Shown one piece after another: positions 36,196-47,987 of a stretch of 64,000 bases of DNA; position 1 is the first letter of the stretch, and each line of letters opens with the position of its first letter. This stretch comes from Petunia secreta. Its lineage: Eukaryota; Streptophyta; Magnoliopsida; Solanales; Solanaceae. A program made the translations under genes and the position numbers. The notes under the pieces are model-generated. The model was not told the origin of the DNA and ran no database searches. It saw only the letters and a list, made by a program, of their open reading frames with translations. The stretch lies in assembly GCA_029990175.1 (NCBI GenBank), contig JARKIP010000023.1:22215501-22279500 (forward strand). The letters are read 5' to 3'.

Positions 36196-38103
36196 GTATC
36201 CCAATTACTCATAGTACTGTGGCGTGCAGCCCATTCCCTGTTAACTATGATACTGTGAGACCCATATAATCATAGTGCTACAACGTGCAACCTGATCCTT
36301 AGTTAACTATGACGACTGTGGCGCACAGCCTGATACTCAAGTCATAATGTCGTGGCATGCGACCCGCCCGTTATATCACAATAATCAATAACCAGAACGT
36401 AAAGCAACACACGAGCATAATGCTCTCTATCAATGTCACATCCAATAAGATCACCAATCGTCCTCCAAAATAAACACATATGCATAACAACTGGTAATCC
36501 ATAGAAGATATTTACTAAACTCTTTAGGACCCTCTCAATTAGTACGACATTACATTCAAAGCTCAACGGTTGACATCCTCAACTTAATAAATTGTTTTTA
36601 ACCCCCCAGTAGGTTGTTATCATGACTATAGAATATTTTCCCTTTACATAAATACCTTTTGATCAAGTCTAGCAAATCATATCATAGTGAAACATTCTTA
36701 GGCTTGGCTCTATCTCGAGCCTAACACGCTATACAGGATGACCATGCAATCAAACAACAATCACACATAACAAATTCACAAATTGGAGTACGAACTCCTA
36801 ATTACATGATATAACAAAATCTATACTTAACAACATCACATACAATGTATACACAGAGCTTCGGCATAATAAGTAAGTCTTATCGGCAACTACACACGTG
36901 AAGGATATGTGTGTAGGACATCCGTAAAGGCCAAAGGCCGTCAAAGAACATGATGAAACCATTTACTTTTCGTTGAGTGCCGAATTGATTATTGAATGAG
37001 CTCTTTCCTTCCCGAAGCCTCTTAAAATTGCCTTCCTCTAAGCAAAAAGAGAGAAACTGCATATATAAACGCTAAAGAGCTGAATATTTAGCTATTAGCA
37101 AAGATTAAAAAAATTACAAAAATACCCTTGAGCCGAGCTTAGCCGAAAGCCTAAAACTGATACATTTATGGACTCCTTAACTCCCATGAATCCAACTGTA
37201 CCATTAGATTGTGTACTTGAGTTCAATTCATATGAATTTCCCAATTTATGAAGTCTAGGGTTCAAAACCCAATTTCCTCAAGCTATACCCATATGAATTC
37301 ATGATCCAAATCTATGAATTAACATAATAGAAGGGATTGGAATCATAACCTGACAATATCCCACGATTTGGTACCTTGAATTTGGCTAGAATCGATTTAG
37401 AAGTGATAAGATTGGGTATGCAATGAAATGGGTCGAAATAGACATGTATATACTCCATGAAACGGCGCAACCGCGCGTCACCAAGCACTGTTGCACCCTG
37501 CTGCATTGTTGTCGCGTCCACCAGGGTCTGTCATGCAGGCCAGGCAACAGAAGCTAGTGCTCTCGTACGAGATCGCGCAAGGTTTCTCAAAAAAATGAAG
37601 AAAATTGCATCAGCACCTGCTGGTGCTGCGGTTCATAGTCCAAATAGGACCCTACAAGGCTAGGAATGACTCCAAATTTTTTACACAAGTCATACAACAC
37701 TTGTATGACATGCTCACAAAAACGGATCTCGAATCGGATCCTCGAAATACAAGATGGGGGTCCCATAGGAAGATGTCGATTTCTCGACTTTCAAAACTGT
37801 AACGAAAATTATCCGAACTATGTCAGATTTCTATTTCGAAAGTTCACATAGGTTAAAAATGACCATACGAAGCTAACAGCGCTTTCGAATTTTGAATTTG
37901 AGCTCATTTACTCAAATAGGCTCGAAAACCTCTTTTCGGCATTAGCGGCACCTGGAAATAAATTGTCTTCCAAGACCTATCAAACGAGGTCCAATTAAGG
38001 TCAAATTTTGTAGATAGATCCTAATGACCTTACGAAGCTTTTAAGACTGTCAGCACATCAATCAGAGTTCTAACTCCCGAAACGACTAGATAAAGTCCTT
38101 TCA

Positions 38104-38600
38104 GGTAGAGAATAAAGTCATATTGATCCTTCTAAAATGAGCTATCATCTAATTAGTAGAGACAATGACTTAGGAGTGGCCCAAACTCCCCTTGTTATCT
38201 AACACTCCGTTTGGATGGTTGTTACCCATCGTTTCATAATGTATTGTACGTACTGTATCGTATTGTATTGTACAATATTTGGATAGCCTCTATTGTTTAT
38301 AGTGGTTTAATAAGTGAATATAAGGTAAAGAGTAACACGAAAATATTAAATAGAGTATTTTTATTTCTACTATATAGAAATGCCATAGTGGTCGTCCATG
38401 GGCAAAACTATAATTTTACTTCTGTTGCTGATTTTTAGTTCTGTTCATCACATTTATTTCAACACAGGCCTATACACATTCCAGAAACTACTTCGACGAT
38501 CTACTCTACTTCTTTTCACCTTCAATTCCATCACCATATTTACACATCTTTCTCTTGGAATTTGTGTCTTGTGTGTTCTCTTCTCCGCTCTGGTGAGTTT
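38104..38600. other. Intergenic DNA with a Helitron-like 5' terminus
   Basis: TCTACTATATAGAAATGCC at 38366, followed by a GTGGTCGTCCATGGGCAAA segment, resembles the 5' end of plant Helitrons. It recurs near 46433 and 61421. Just downstream is a pyrimidine-rich stretch ending CTCTG/GTGAGT, a possible splice donor, at about 38592. Confidence 0.4.
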
Positions 38601-40941
38601 TGTCACGACCCAATTTCCAAGGGCTCGTGATGGCACCTAAACAACATTTGCCTAGGCGAACCAATGAAACAAGATGCGGAAAAGAACAATAATGTGAAAA
38701 GATCATAAATGGATATATAAATATAAAAGGGTGAAGTCCAAAAGAATATATCCACAAAAGAATTGGAGCATTCTAAGAGTGACTCAATAAAGTATGAATA
38801 TACATCAAAGAAATCTGAGTCCTATCTCTAAGTGACTCCGGCGGTATGCCACCACGGTCTGTGTGGTCGGCTCACCTCAATCAAAAGTCTCAGAAGCCTC
38901 GGGAACCGCTAACGTCCGGGCTGCTGACTGGATGAAGGACCTGCGCACGTAGCAGAGTAAGTTATGAGCCGACGCCCAGTAAGATCACCGACAGGCCCGC
39001 TAAGGTACCCTTGCGGGACAAGTCGCTACATGCATCATAAGCAACAACATACTATAGTAATCATACAATAAAGTAGTGAAATCACAAATAGATGTAACAC
39101 ATTCCATACACACAAGTAGTAACCAGAAGTCTCAAGGATTATGCCCATCCAACGTAAGGCATAGGTCAACTCAGCGGCGGTTTGGAGGTCCAATCTCTAC
39201 TCCCGTGCCGACTAACCTAGACCTACGATGGACTAGCAACACCACTACTAAGTATCAACCATATACCGTGACCCGAAGTCACTATCACAATCATGAATAA
39301 GTAGACCAACGACCCGTAGTCGTTGGCTCATCTCAAATCTGTCTACGATCGCACCACACCCCCTGTCAAGTGCGTCGTATCTCAATAAATCAAGTGACCA
39401 CACCACACCCCCTGTCAAGTGTGTCACATCTCAAAGATCAAGTGTCCACACCACACCCCCTGTCAAGTGTGACACATCTCATAGTATAGGCGACACCACA
39501 CCCCTTGTCAAGTGTCCCTCTAACAGTATTAATATCCACGACATTAATAACAATAACAGAAATAATAACAGAAATATTAATAACGATAATATTTCACAGT
39601 CACCGTAACCCAGGTTGGTTATGCTAGCTGAACGTAAGGCGAAGGTTAACCCGACCACAGTTTGGGGGTACAATCCCTACTCCCATGTCGTCCAACCCAA
39701 GGTTACGTATAGACAGCACTACCCAACCCGGCACGTGAACAAATCAAGTACCAATATCATACAAAAGTCGGCAAAATCCTCGGCAAGACATTTATCATGA
39801 CATGCCGGCAACATCCTCGGCCATGTCCCAAGTTCTTGCTATCTAAGCATGGCGTAGCAAGCGTTACTACGATATAAATTTAAGCTACCTCGACGTAGCG
39901 TTTAGACCGGCACATACCTCGGTCGAGTCACAATCTCGCTATTTATAACAAACAATAATAGCAAGTAATTCACATCATTAATCCTAACCATTGTTAGGTA
40001 TATATATGCGTACATGAAGCATACTAGCATGAAGGAAGAGTCCACAAGCACAATAGAGGAATGTCCGAAATGGCCTTTTTATAGCAGTTTTTGCCTCTGT
40101 GACAGCTTCTTTTGAAAAAATCATAACTTTTGATAGGAATGTCCAAATGACCTAAAAACGGTGCCATTAGAACCACAACTCAAAGGGCTACAACTTTCAT
40201 GTTTTGAGTTTTTCCTAATTTCTTACGGATTGGCCGGAAAATTAGTTTTTATCCGGCTGTTTGCGCCAAAACAGAAAGAAAAGTCGCACCAGATTTTCTA
40301 CTATTTTAGGGGAAAAACGGGACCCTACGAAGCTCGGAATGATCCCAAATTTTGTACACAAGCCATAAAATACTTGGGTGACATGCTCGTCAAGACGGAA
40401 CTCAATTCGGACCTCCAGAACTCAAAAAATGGGTCCCACGGCAAATGTTCAATTTTCGACTTTCGCCAAAATAGCGAAATTTAACCAAACGACCTCGGAA
40501 TCCAATTCCGAAAGTTGCTACAAGTCACAAATGACGAACCTAACGGAACTTTCGGATCTCTCATCAGAGCTCATTTGCTCAAATCGAGCTCGAAAACCTC
40601 TTTTAACTCTTTTAAACTTCCGAAACGGGGACTTTATCAAAAGTCCTATCAAACGAGGTCCGTTTTCAATTTTGAAGGTTGCTACATATCATAAATGACG
40701 AGACGGACCTAACGGTGCGCTCGAATTTTTTATCGGGATTCGTTTACTCAAAACGACCTATCGAAACCCCAAATTCCTTTTTGGAATTTCATAAACGGAT
40801 CCTTTTCTCGAAAACCTATCAAACGGACTCCGTTTCGACTCAGATTTCACAGACGGGTCATAAATGAACGGAGCTTTTGAGACTGTCGACACGCAAATCG
40901 AGGTCTAGAATCCCGTAACGACTATTTGAGGGTCGTTACCA
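38601..40941 (-). mobile_element. Antisense gypsy solo LTR, about 2.3 kb
   Basis: Opens TGTCACGACCCAA and closes ...GGGTCGTTACCA. Its right half (40310-40920) is related to the antisense LTR at 37645-38100: both have GACCCTACAAGGCTAGGAATG-like and GCTCGAAAACCTCTTTT segments. No partner LTR or internal region. I found no convincing TSD, so its ends may be eroded. Confidence 0.7.
39352..39515. repeat. Minisatellite, four units of about 48 bp
   Basis: CACCACACCCCCTGTCAAGTG starts at 39352, 39401, 39449 and 39494 (the last has one base changed), giving spacings of 49, 48 and 45. It lies inside the antisense solo LTR. Confidence 0.9.
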
Positions 40942-42323
40942 TATATTCTTCCACTTTTTAGTAATCCAATTATTGGTAATGGAGCTTTAGTGGGTGTCTC
41001 TTTTTGCCACTTTCAAAGTATTATATCTCTTCTTCATCTTTCTTCGATTATCCTCTTTGTTCTTTTTTCCAGTGTCTATTTTATGAAAATTAGCAGTGCT
41101 ACCACCAATTTTCTAACCATCGATTATTTTCTCAGTAGCTTATACTCCTATTTGTTTCCATTGCTTATGTTGGTTTTGCTGGCCCTAAGAATTAGGCGTC
41201 ATATAGCATTTACTTATATTTTTACTTCAATATTTATGCTTGAATAAATTTTTCAGTGCAATGTGTAGTTAGGGTATTAGCAACTTCAAATTATCTACCA
41301 GAAATACAAGACACAATTTCAATTTTTTTCATTTCTCATTTGGTAATTCTTTTTTATTTTTTTACTGTTTATGTAATTTGGTAATTTAAGCGTTTCGTTC
41401 TTTTCAGAGTGCAATAATCATCTTTGCCTTTTCGTTTGGAGCTTTTGCATAATTTTTTTCAATGAGTTTATAGTTATAAATCTTATTTAACTAATATTTT
41501 CTTCATTAAATCAATTGTTGGTTTAATTAGCAATTAAGAATGCAGTGTGGAGACTTGGATTCTTTTACAAGTTCTTGGTAGTTAACTTCTAAGTCTGATT
41601 TTTCTAAGTTTGTTTATTCACCTGGTCTTGCTCATGCTACCCTTTAGATATTTAAGAAATTCTACTTCTCTTATTACTTTATTTTTCCTTATGGTAACTT
41701 CAGTCTTAACTACCTGCACTATAATATTTATTAAGAGGTCATGTAGACGCTTAATTGCCTGCAACTGTTATAATATTGATAAAGCTTTAATCAAAATTTA
41801 TTACTATTAGTGCTCCTAAACAGTGATGCTATAGGAAATATGGTAAACTAACAGAGGATCAATATGTACTGAAATTATATATATAATGAAAGTAGTTCAT
41901 AGTTAAACATGGTTAATGAGGGGAGAAAAAAGGATGATGAATAAGAGAAATATCTACACAAATGCCTAATTGTATGACAAACTATGTAGCAAAAGCCTAA
42001 TGTGATCTATGCAGAAAATTAATTTACCTTAACTGCAAAAGTAAGAAATATTCCTGCATTTTATGGAGAAAGGTGAAACAATTTGGTGTAGACAAGGCAG
42101 GAAGTTGTTATTTGGACTATTTTGCTGCAGATAGTTGCATTGTCGGCAATGCTGATTGTGAAATAATGGACATAGGTATGAATGATGGTGCTTTAGTAAG
42201 TAATAATATTTTACTTTCTCACTCATTCTTACGGTCCCTAACTATTAGCAACATGTCTCTGACTATGAATTGTGTACCTTCTCTGGCATTTCGATTACAG
42301 CTGAAACAAAATGAAAAAAATTA
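40942..42323. other. AT-rich DNA; no recognised gene
   Basis: Only short ORFs rich in Phe, Leu and Ser, typical of AT-rich non-coding DNA. A segment at 42061-42178 has less biased composition (FGVDKAGSCYLDYFAADSCI) and ends before a GTATGA donor-like site. It could be a captured exon, but I do not recognise it. Confidence 0.45.
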
Positions 42324-42331
42324 GCTACGTC

Positions 42332-43194
42332 CTCTGTTTTAAAAGGCAGTTTTGGGACTCGTTCGGGACTCGCCCTGGGGCGGGGCACTTGCAAAGCACC
42401 CTAAGGCTCTCGGGCGGGGCTTAGATCCGTGAGGTTTACGCCTCAAGAGCCCGACGGTACGTCCAGAGCACGCCCAATGCTCAACACTCGGGGACTCACA
42501 TTATAGAACCTATGCAAATGATCTGTCCAATTCCCTACTTAAGATTACTCATCCACAAGTTTCTTTAAAAATGAAGTAATATTCATCTATAGAAATTCAA
42601 AAATTGAGTGTAGCTCAATTAACGAGACATAATGTTACATGTATTATAATTGAGAATATCATGAGGATGAATATCATCTGTACACTTAATCTAAAAATGT
42701 GTAGGCGATGTTTATATCACCACTTGTTACTGGTTTTCATGTCTTATTTCTGTCACTCAAAATTATTAGACTTCAATTATTTTACAATTTAGAAGCAATT
42801 TTATATTTATCAATGAAGAATTAATATTTTAAATTATAATAGTAATAAATTTGATTGTTTATTCACTTTTTACGGTAACAAATTTTTATTTTAATTGTTT
42901 GAAAGTTAAGGCCTTACTGTTTATTTGTATCTCATAAAACTGTAACATTATTCAATTTCTTACAATTGTTAAAAAGGTTAGATCTTTGGTTTCTATAATC
43001 TTTTGTCTTATTTTTAATTTTCTTAAATGTTTTAATGTACTTTTGATATTTTTTGTCTGATTATGCTATTTTATTAATTTAAAATTAATTAAAAAATAAG
43101 ATCCATGGGACTTACGACCCATGTCTCGGGGCTTACGCATCGCCCCATTGTAAGTAAAATGTCTCGCCTTGCGTCCCCACCTTTTAAAATATTG
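42332..43194. mobile_element. hAT-like non-autonomous element, 863 bp
   Basis: Exact 8-bp duplication GCTACGTC at 42324-42331 and 43195-43202. Ends CTCTGTTTTAAAAGG and CCTTTTAAAATATTG form imperfect inverted repeats. GC-rich clusters lie just inside each end (GGGACTCGCCCTGGGGCGGGG; TCGGGGCTTACGCATCGCCCC). No transposase. Confidence 0.78.
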
Positions 43195-43202
43195 GCTACG
43201 TC

Positions 43203-43634
43203 TACTGCTAATTTTTTTGGACATGTGCTTTAAAAATGATCATACTAATACATTTTTCGATTAAAATAATCCCCACTTTATATGTTCATAGGGCCGGAAA
43301 AATAAAGATGAACCATGAAATAACGGGGTGTGTCTACACAGCGGTAATGATGGGTATAATGTGAATGCGCATCAGTTAAGGCTTCAGAGCTATTTTTGGT
43401 GATGAATAGTTAGAAGTACGAGCACACAAAATAGGACAATTTTTCGTTCACTCTCTCCTTTTAAAAGCTAATAATTTCTGTTCTCCTAAGTTCGAATAGA
43501 GTTTTGGGAGTCATTCACAATTTTGTCATCCATGTAAGTTTCTTGCTGTTGTTCTCCATGATTTTATGGTTGTTTGTCTTTATCTTTTATTTTTGTTTCG
43601 TGATTTCCAAGCTCACTCTCCTGTTTACTCTTCA
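43203..43634. other. Intergenic DNA; nothing identified
   Basis: AT-rich, no ORF or repeat that I can name. Confidence 0.5.
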
Positions 43635-44100
43635 GGTGTCGTTTGGTAGAGAAATGAGTTATACATGGATTAACAATACATGGATTAGTAATGCAGGAAT
43701 TAGTAATGCATGGATTAATAATGTATGAATTGTTTTAAGTCATGTGTTTGGTTCATTGTATTAAAACTGGGATAAACATTGTATAACTTAAACCTGTATT
43801 TAGTTTAAAAGTCTATAAAGTTTTTTTTTTTTCAATTATACTCTTGAATTCTTATCCATGTATTAAAAATAAGGGTTTGAGAGTGGGTTTTTTTGTCATT
43901 TCATTATTTATCTATATATTAATAGATATGGTATTACTAATACCATGGTGAGCTAGGTATTAAATAGTACCTGAATTGGTGTATTAATTAATACATGTAC
44001 TAGTAATCCCGACCTAAAAAGACCTACCAAACAATGGATAAAATTGAAGAAAGTGCTAATACATGTATTAACTAAGCAATACACAATACCAAATGTCTCC
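43635..44100. mobile_element. PIF/Harbinger-like MITE, 466 bp, inverted relative of 21062-21469
   Basis: Ends GGTGTCGTTTGGTA and TACCAAATGTCTCC. Flanks TCA and TAA are a near-match 3-bp TSD. The interior, reverse-complemented, follows the intron-4 MITE from end to end, for example AGTGCTAATACATGTATTAA at 44053-44072. Confidence 0.85.
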
Positions 44101-44609
44101 TAAGTGTATTCTTATGCATGATAATAACCGAGCAGTTGTTGGATGGAACAGAGAGGGGTAGTAAATAAATTTATTGCTCCTGATGAATCGCATACTAAGG
44201 TTGAAATTTTGAATGGACTTGTTTATCAATTACAACATGAATAATAAAGTTGTAGAATCTATTTGTATTTGGACTAGCTTAAATTGCCAAGGTTAAACTA
44301 TACTAACTTTCGATACAACGTTAGGTATGACTTCATGTATGCCTTTTGTACTGTTTGCTCTCAATTTGAAGAACGACTATCGAGGAAGAAAAACTTCTCA
44401 TATAACAGAGTTCGATTTCTCATACTACTTGAGTGAAATATAGTTTATCTTCAGATTGCGAAATACATTTATTTTCCAATATCTATGCTTCGAGAATCCA
44501 CTTATTCCCTTCAAAACCATGACAAGGACTCTTGAATGAGGAACAACTAATAGCTATGTTGCTCGGATCCTCTGAAAATATTATCGGGTGTATCTCCGAT
44601 CCTCCAAAT
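44101..44609. other. Intergenic DNA with a truncated hairpin repeat
   Basis: TGTTGCTCGGATCCTC (about 44558-44573) and CGATCCTCCAAATG (44597-44610) resemble the foldback repeat in GABA-T intron 12. The solo LTR at 44615 seems to have inserted into or next to it. Confidence 0.5.
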
Positions 44610-44614
44610 GTAAC

Positions 44615-45956
44615 TGTTGCTCCCAAACGCACACGCAAGTATACGTGGTCGACAAGTAATAAAGTGATAAATCGAGTATCGTTCCCACGAGGACTATGCA
44701 GACTAATACTTAACAAACAATTTCCTAAGAACTATTCAAGGATCTTTTCCAATAGTGATGAGTTTTATTAACTAAAGAACAGGAATTAAGAGGGTAAAAG
44801 TGAATTCAAACAATGGAGTAAAAATTGGTTGTTATCAGTAATAAGGAGACGGTCCAGGGTCAGAGTTACGAACAATCCAGTTGAGTTTTCCAATTGATTC
44901 CACTTCTTAAATCCCGGATTACTAACTAACAGATCAAATGTACCCGTGAAAACCTTTCGATTCTTCACGGGCAGGCTACTTCAATCCCTATATGTCTATG
45001 GGTTGAATCACGTGCACGCATTAATGAATTCTGTAATTAGTTAAACTAGGTGAGCAAGTATATGTCTATCCTATTCACAAATTGGTTCCCCGATGCCCAG
45101 GTTCACAAACTAGTCCTATTCTTTCTTATTACGTAATTAAATTCCCTCTTTCGAGTTCAATCTAAGAACTATAGATAATGCGTAATAATCGGGCCCTGAC
45201 AATTACACAAGTGAAATCAAGAAATAATAAGTAACCCGTTATGGGATTCAATTAATGGAAATCAATCTTCAAACATCAACCTTCATGAAATACTCTAACC
45301 CTAGAACGATATATTTAGCCACGCATACTCATGATAACAATACAAGGATTTGATGTAATAATGAAATAATGATGTAATAGATTAATGGAAGGAAGAAAAA
45401 CCCTTGTTCAAGATGTTATGAGCTCTCCAATTTCTCCAAAGTCTGAACTCCCCATCAAAAACTAATTAAAAGAGTATTTATAGGGTTTACAAAGGCCTAG
45501 TAATAAGTTAGACCCAAGCCTAGACGAAATAGGAAGTAAAAATCCGCTCCAGGGGCGCTATAACGGGCGCCCCGCGCCCCCGACCGCGCTGGGACAACCA
45601 GTGGACGCCAAACTTTGGGCGCTTTTGGGGCGCCCCACGTAGGAAAAAGCGCCAGGCACTGGGCGCTATAAGTGGCGCCCCACGTGCCCCAAAGCGCCAG
45701 TGCAATTTCCTGTTTCCTTTGCTCCTTTGCTCGCTTCGTGTCGTGCCTTCGTGTGCTCGATCCAATCCTCAATCAAAATCCAATCTTTTCTTGCTCAATC
45801 ATGCTCTTAAAAGCTCCAATTGCACTGCATAACAACCTACACACACACGATATAAAATTAGTGCAAAACCACATTCATAAACTATAAAACGGGCGAATAA
45901 CAAGCTCAAACATGCGGAAATATTAAGGAAACATTGGCATAAAATGCCAAACATCA
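44615..45956. mobile_element. Solo LTR, 1342 bp, TSD GTAAC
   Basis: Starts TGTTGCTCCC and ends CCAAACATCA, with GTAAC at 44610-44614 and 45957-45961. No partner LTR or coding region. The superfamily is not certain; the 5-bp TSD and TG...CA ends fit gypsy or copia. Confidence 0.85.
45545..45703. repeat. GC-rich inverted clusters inside the solo LTR
   Basis: Three units of the form GGGCGCT-spacer-GGCGCCCC (near 45553, 45617 and 45660), each partly self-complementary, in an otherwise AT-rich LTR. Confidence 0.8.
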
Positions 45957-45961
45957 GTAAC

Positions 45962-47332
45962 CATACTACATATGTTGCTGAAGGCTTCCCAAGACATGCC
46001 TTAGAAAGTATAAAGTCGATGAAAGTATGTAAGAAATTTGCAAACCAGGGACTAAAAGTATGACAAAGTCGCTCAATCAGACTGCAAATTCAAAGAAACT
46101 GTGTTGGTTCTCTTTCGTGGCATTAATGTACTCAAAATAGCATGACGTTTAGAGGGACTGTCACACTATGGTTTGTGAGATCTTAGAGAATCAGCGAGCT
46201 TTAACTTTCTTAAATCTCTTGTACCCAATGTAATCTTATGCATATATTTTCACCAGTTTGAACCTTTTCAATTCAGAACTTTGAACCTGCAGTTTGTTTT
46301 GTTATTTTCATGTATTTACTCTTTTTGTGAGCTAATGATGTTACTGAAGATCTCCCAAGACATATTCCTTACTAGGTATGAATTTCATAAAGTACGTAAT
46401 CCTCTAACATCGTCAAAGATAACAGATGCTAATCTCATCTAGTTATATAGAAGAGCCAAGATGGTCGTATAGGCAAAATCGTAATTTTAGATCCATAGCT
46501 GATTTAAGTGCTCATTCCACGTACGCACACACCAAAATTTTGGAATGGTTCAGATATCTTCTTGTCCAATTTTTCAAGATATTCTTCGGACCTCCCAGTT
46601 TTGATTCTCACCTTCGCTTCTCTCTCTCTTCATTCTCTAATTCTCTTTATTCCGTGTATTTTCCACATTACTTCTACGCTTAATTTCTCAGTTTTCAGAA
46701 AAAAATCTCTATTTCTTTGTTTCATCACTTGTTTTTGAAAACGGTGTCTCATTCTTGTAGTGTTTGCATAATTACAGCGTTCAGGTTAGTGTGATTTAAT
46801 TTCTATTATACTCCTTATGTTCCTCATTTTTGTTGTTTGTAGCGCTGGAGTTTCTTCTTTTTTGCCTTTTGTTTTCATTTTTTAGTTGCTCAATTCTGTG
46901 TTGCTTCCATTAGCTTTCTTTAGTTTTTCTTTTATATTTTCGTGCATTTCTTGTACAATAGATTTGTATTGGCTTTTGTGTTTACCTTGATGTTTTTTGA
47001 TGGACTTTGTACAGGAATAACAATATTTTGTCTTCATTGGGAAGTTTACTATTGAGTCTATTTTTCTAATTTGTGATTATGATAAATGAAGCTAACTTCC
47101 TATGATGCTTTCCTTGATAACCGAAGGAGTCCAGATTCTATTTAGTTTGTTTTCCTAAATGAAAATGAGAGCATATCTCTTTATTGAGCAACAAGAAAAG
47201 CTTGCATTTTTCTTTACAGTTTCGTGAACAAAGTAGTAAAAACATTGTTGTATACATCTTGAAAGGTCAAATTATCTTCAGGCATATTCTGGAACTGTTT
47301 TACAATAATTATGCTAAGGCACATATAGAGTT
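45962..47332. other. Intergenic DNA with a second Helitron-like terminus
   Basis: ATCTAGTTATATAGAAGAGCC at about 46436, followed by a GATGGTCGTATAGGCAAAATC segment, is the second copy of the cassette at 38366. A pyrimidine-rich tract follows (46600-46690), then GCGTTCAG/GTTAGT near 46787. No recognised gene. Confidence 0.4.
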
Positions 47333-47337
47333 GTGCA

Positions 47338-47897
47338 TGTATTGGGTAAAAATCGACCCACGGCGATTTGCCCCGGTCATGCAAATCCCAACGACCGAAC
47401 ATGTCGCGACTAAGCAACCGCCGAAGCGGTTGAGCGAGTCGCCGAAGCCTTGGAGCCGAAGATGCGTCACCGAAGGCGAGCCATGAGCTGAGCTTCGGTA
47501 ACCATCGCCTCGGTCAAGCAACGGGGCCAATCCACCGAGGTCGCAAACTCCCACCTCGGTGGATCCTCCTTGGTTCGCCCAGCTTTGCAGCCCACTACTT
47601 CACCCCACTAACTCAGCCACTACACCTCAAGATCGTGGGACAACATGGCAATAGATAGTGGAGATCATGGGCAGAGGCTCATATCTATAAATAGCCGTTC
47701 ATTTCATGTAATAGGCATTCAGAAATATATACCGAAACTCTGCCCAAATTTGTATTGAACATCTATATATTGAAAGCAAGTTACTTTTACGCATTTGTCA
47801 TCTATTTTGTGCATCGTTTATTGCTTTGATACAAAGATTTGCTTATATTCGAATCCAAATTCGATTTGTGTACCTAAAAACGATTTAGGCCCATATA
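47338..47897 (+). repeat. 5' LTR of the Tat element
   Basis: Starts TGTATTGGG. Ends CATATA where the 3' LTR has CCTACA, so the canonical terminal CA is lost here. Confidence 0.95.
47686..47693 (+). promoter_or_regulatory. TATA box of the Tat LTR
   Basis: TATAAATA, repeated at 57820-57827 in the 3' LTR. Likely core promoter. Confidence 0.65.
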
Positions 47898-47900
47898 AAT

Positions 47901-47918
47901 TGGCGCCGTCTGTGGGGA
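47901..47918 (+). other. Primer-binding site of the Tat element
   Basis: TGGCGCCGTCTGTGGGGA, three bases after the LTR. TGGCGCCG suggests tRNA-Asp type priming, with mismatches in the outer half. Confidence 0.75.
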
Positions 47919-47987
47919 TATAAGCAATAACGCTTTGTTCCAAAGTTCAAAATCCGTTTTTCATCAAGAAATTTGTGGCCCAACGTC

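Larger units (their letters stand above)
25880..38103 (-). mobile_element. Antisense gypsy solo LTR, split by a nested element
   Basis: Left part (25880 to about 26596) starts TGACACGATCCAG, the inverse of an LTR 3' end (...CGTGTCA). The right part (about 36198-38103) ends ...GTCCTTTCA, the inverse of an LTR start. Its content matches, inverted and diverged, the LTR of the element inserted into it: for example, a Ctagctagcccccacttacag-type block, and ACTCCCGAAACGACT near 38075. Flanks GATAG (25875-25879) and GGTAG (38104-38108) look like a TSD with one change. No internal region or second LTR was found, so it is a solo LTR of about 2.6 kb once the insert is removed. Confidence 0.75.

Noticed and set aside
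38590..40950. TSD around the antisense solo LTR at 38601-40941
   Set aside because: AGTTT on the left and TATAT or CCATA on the right do not match for any boundary I tried.
42604..42792. Short ORFs in the AT-rich hAT-like element
   Set aside because: No transposase motif; composition is that of AT-rich non-coding DNA.
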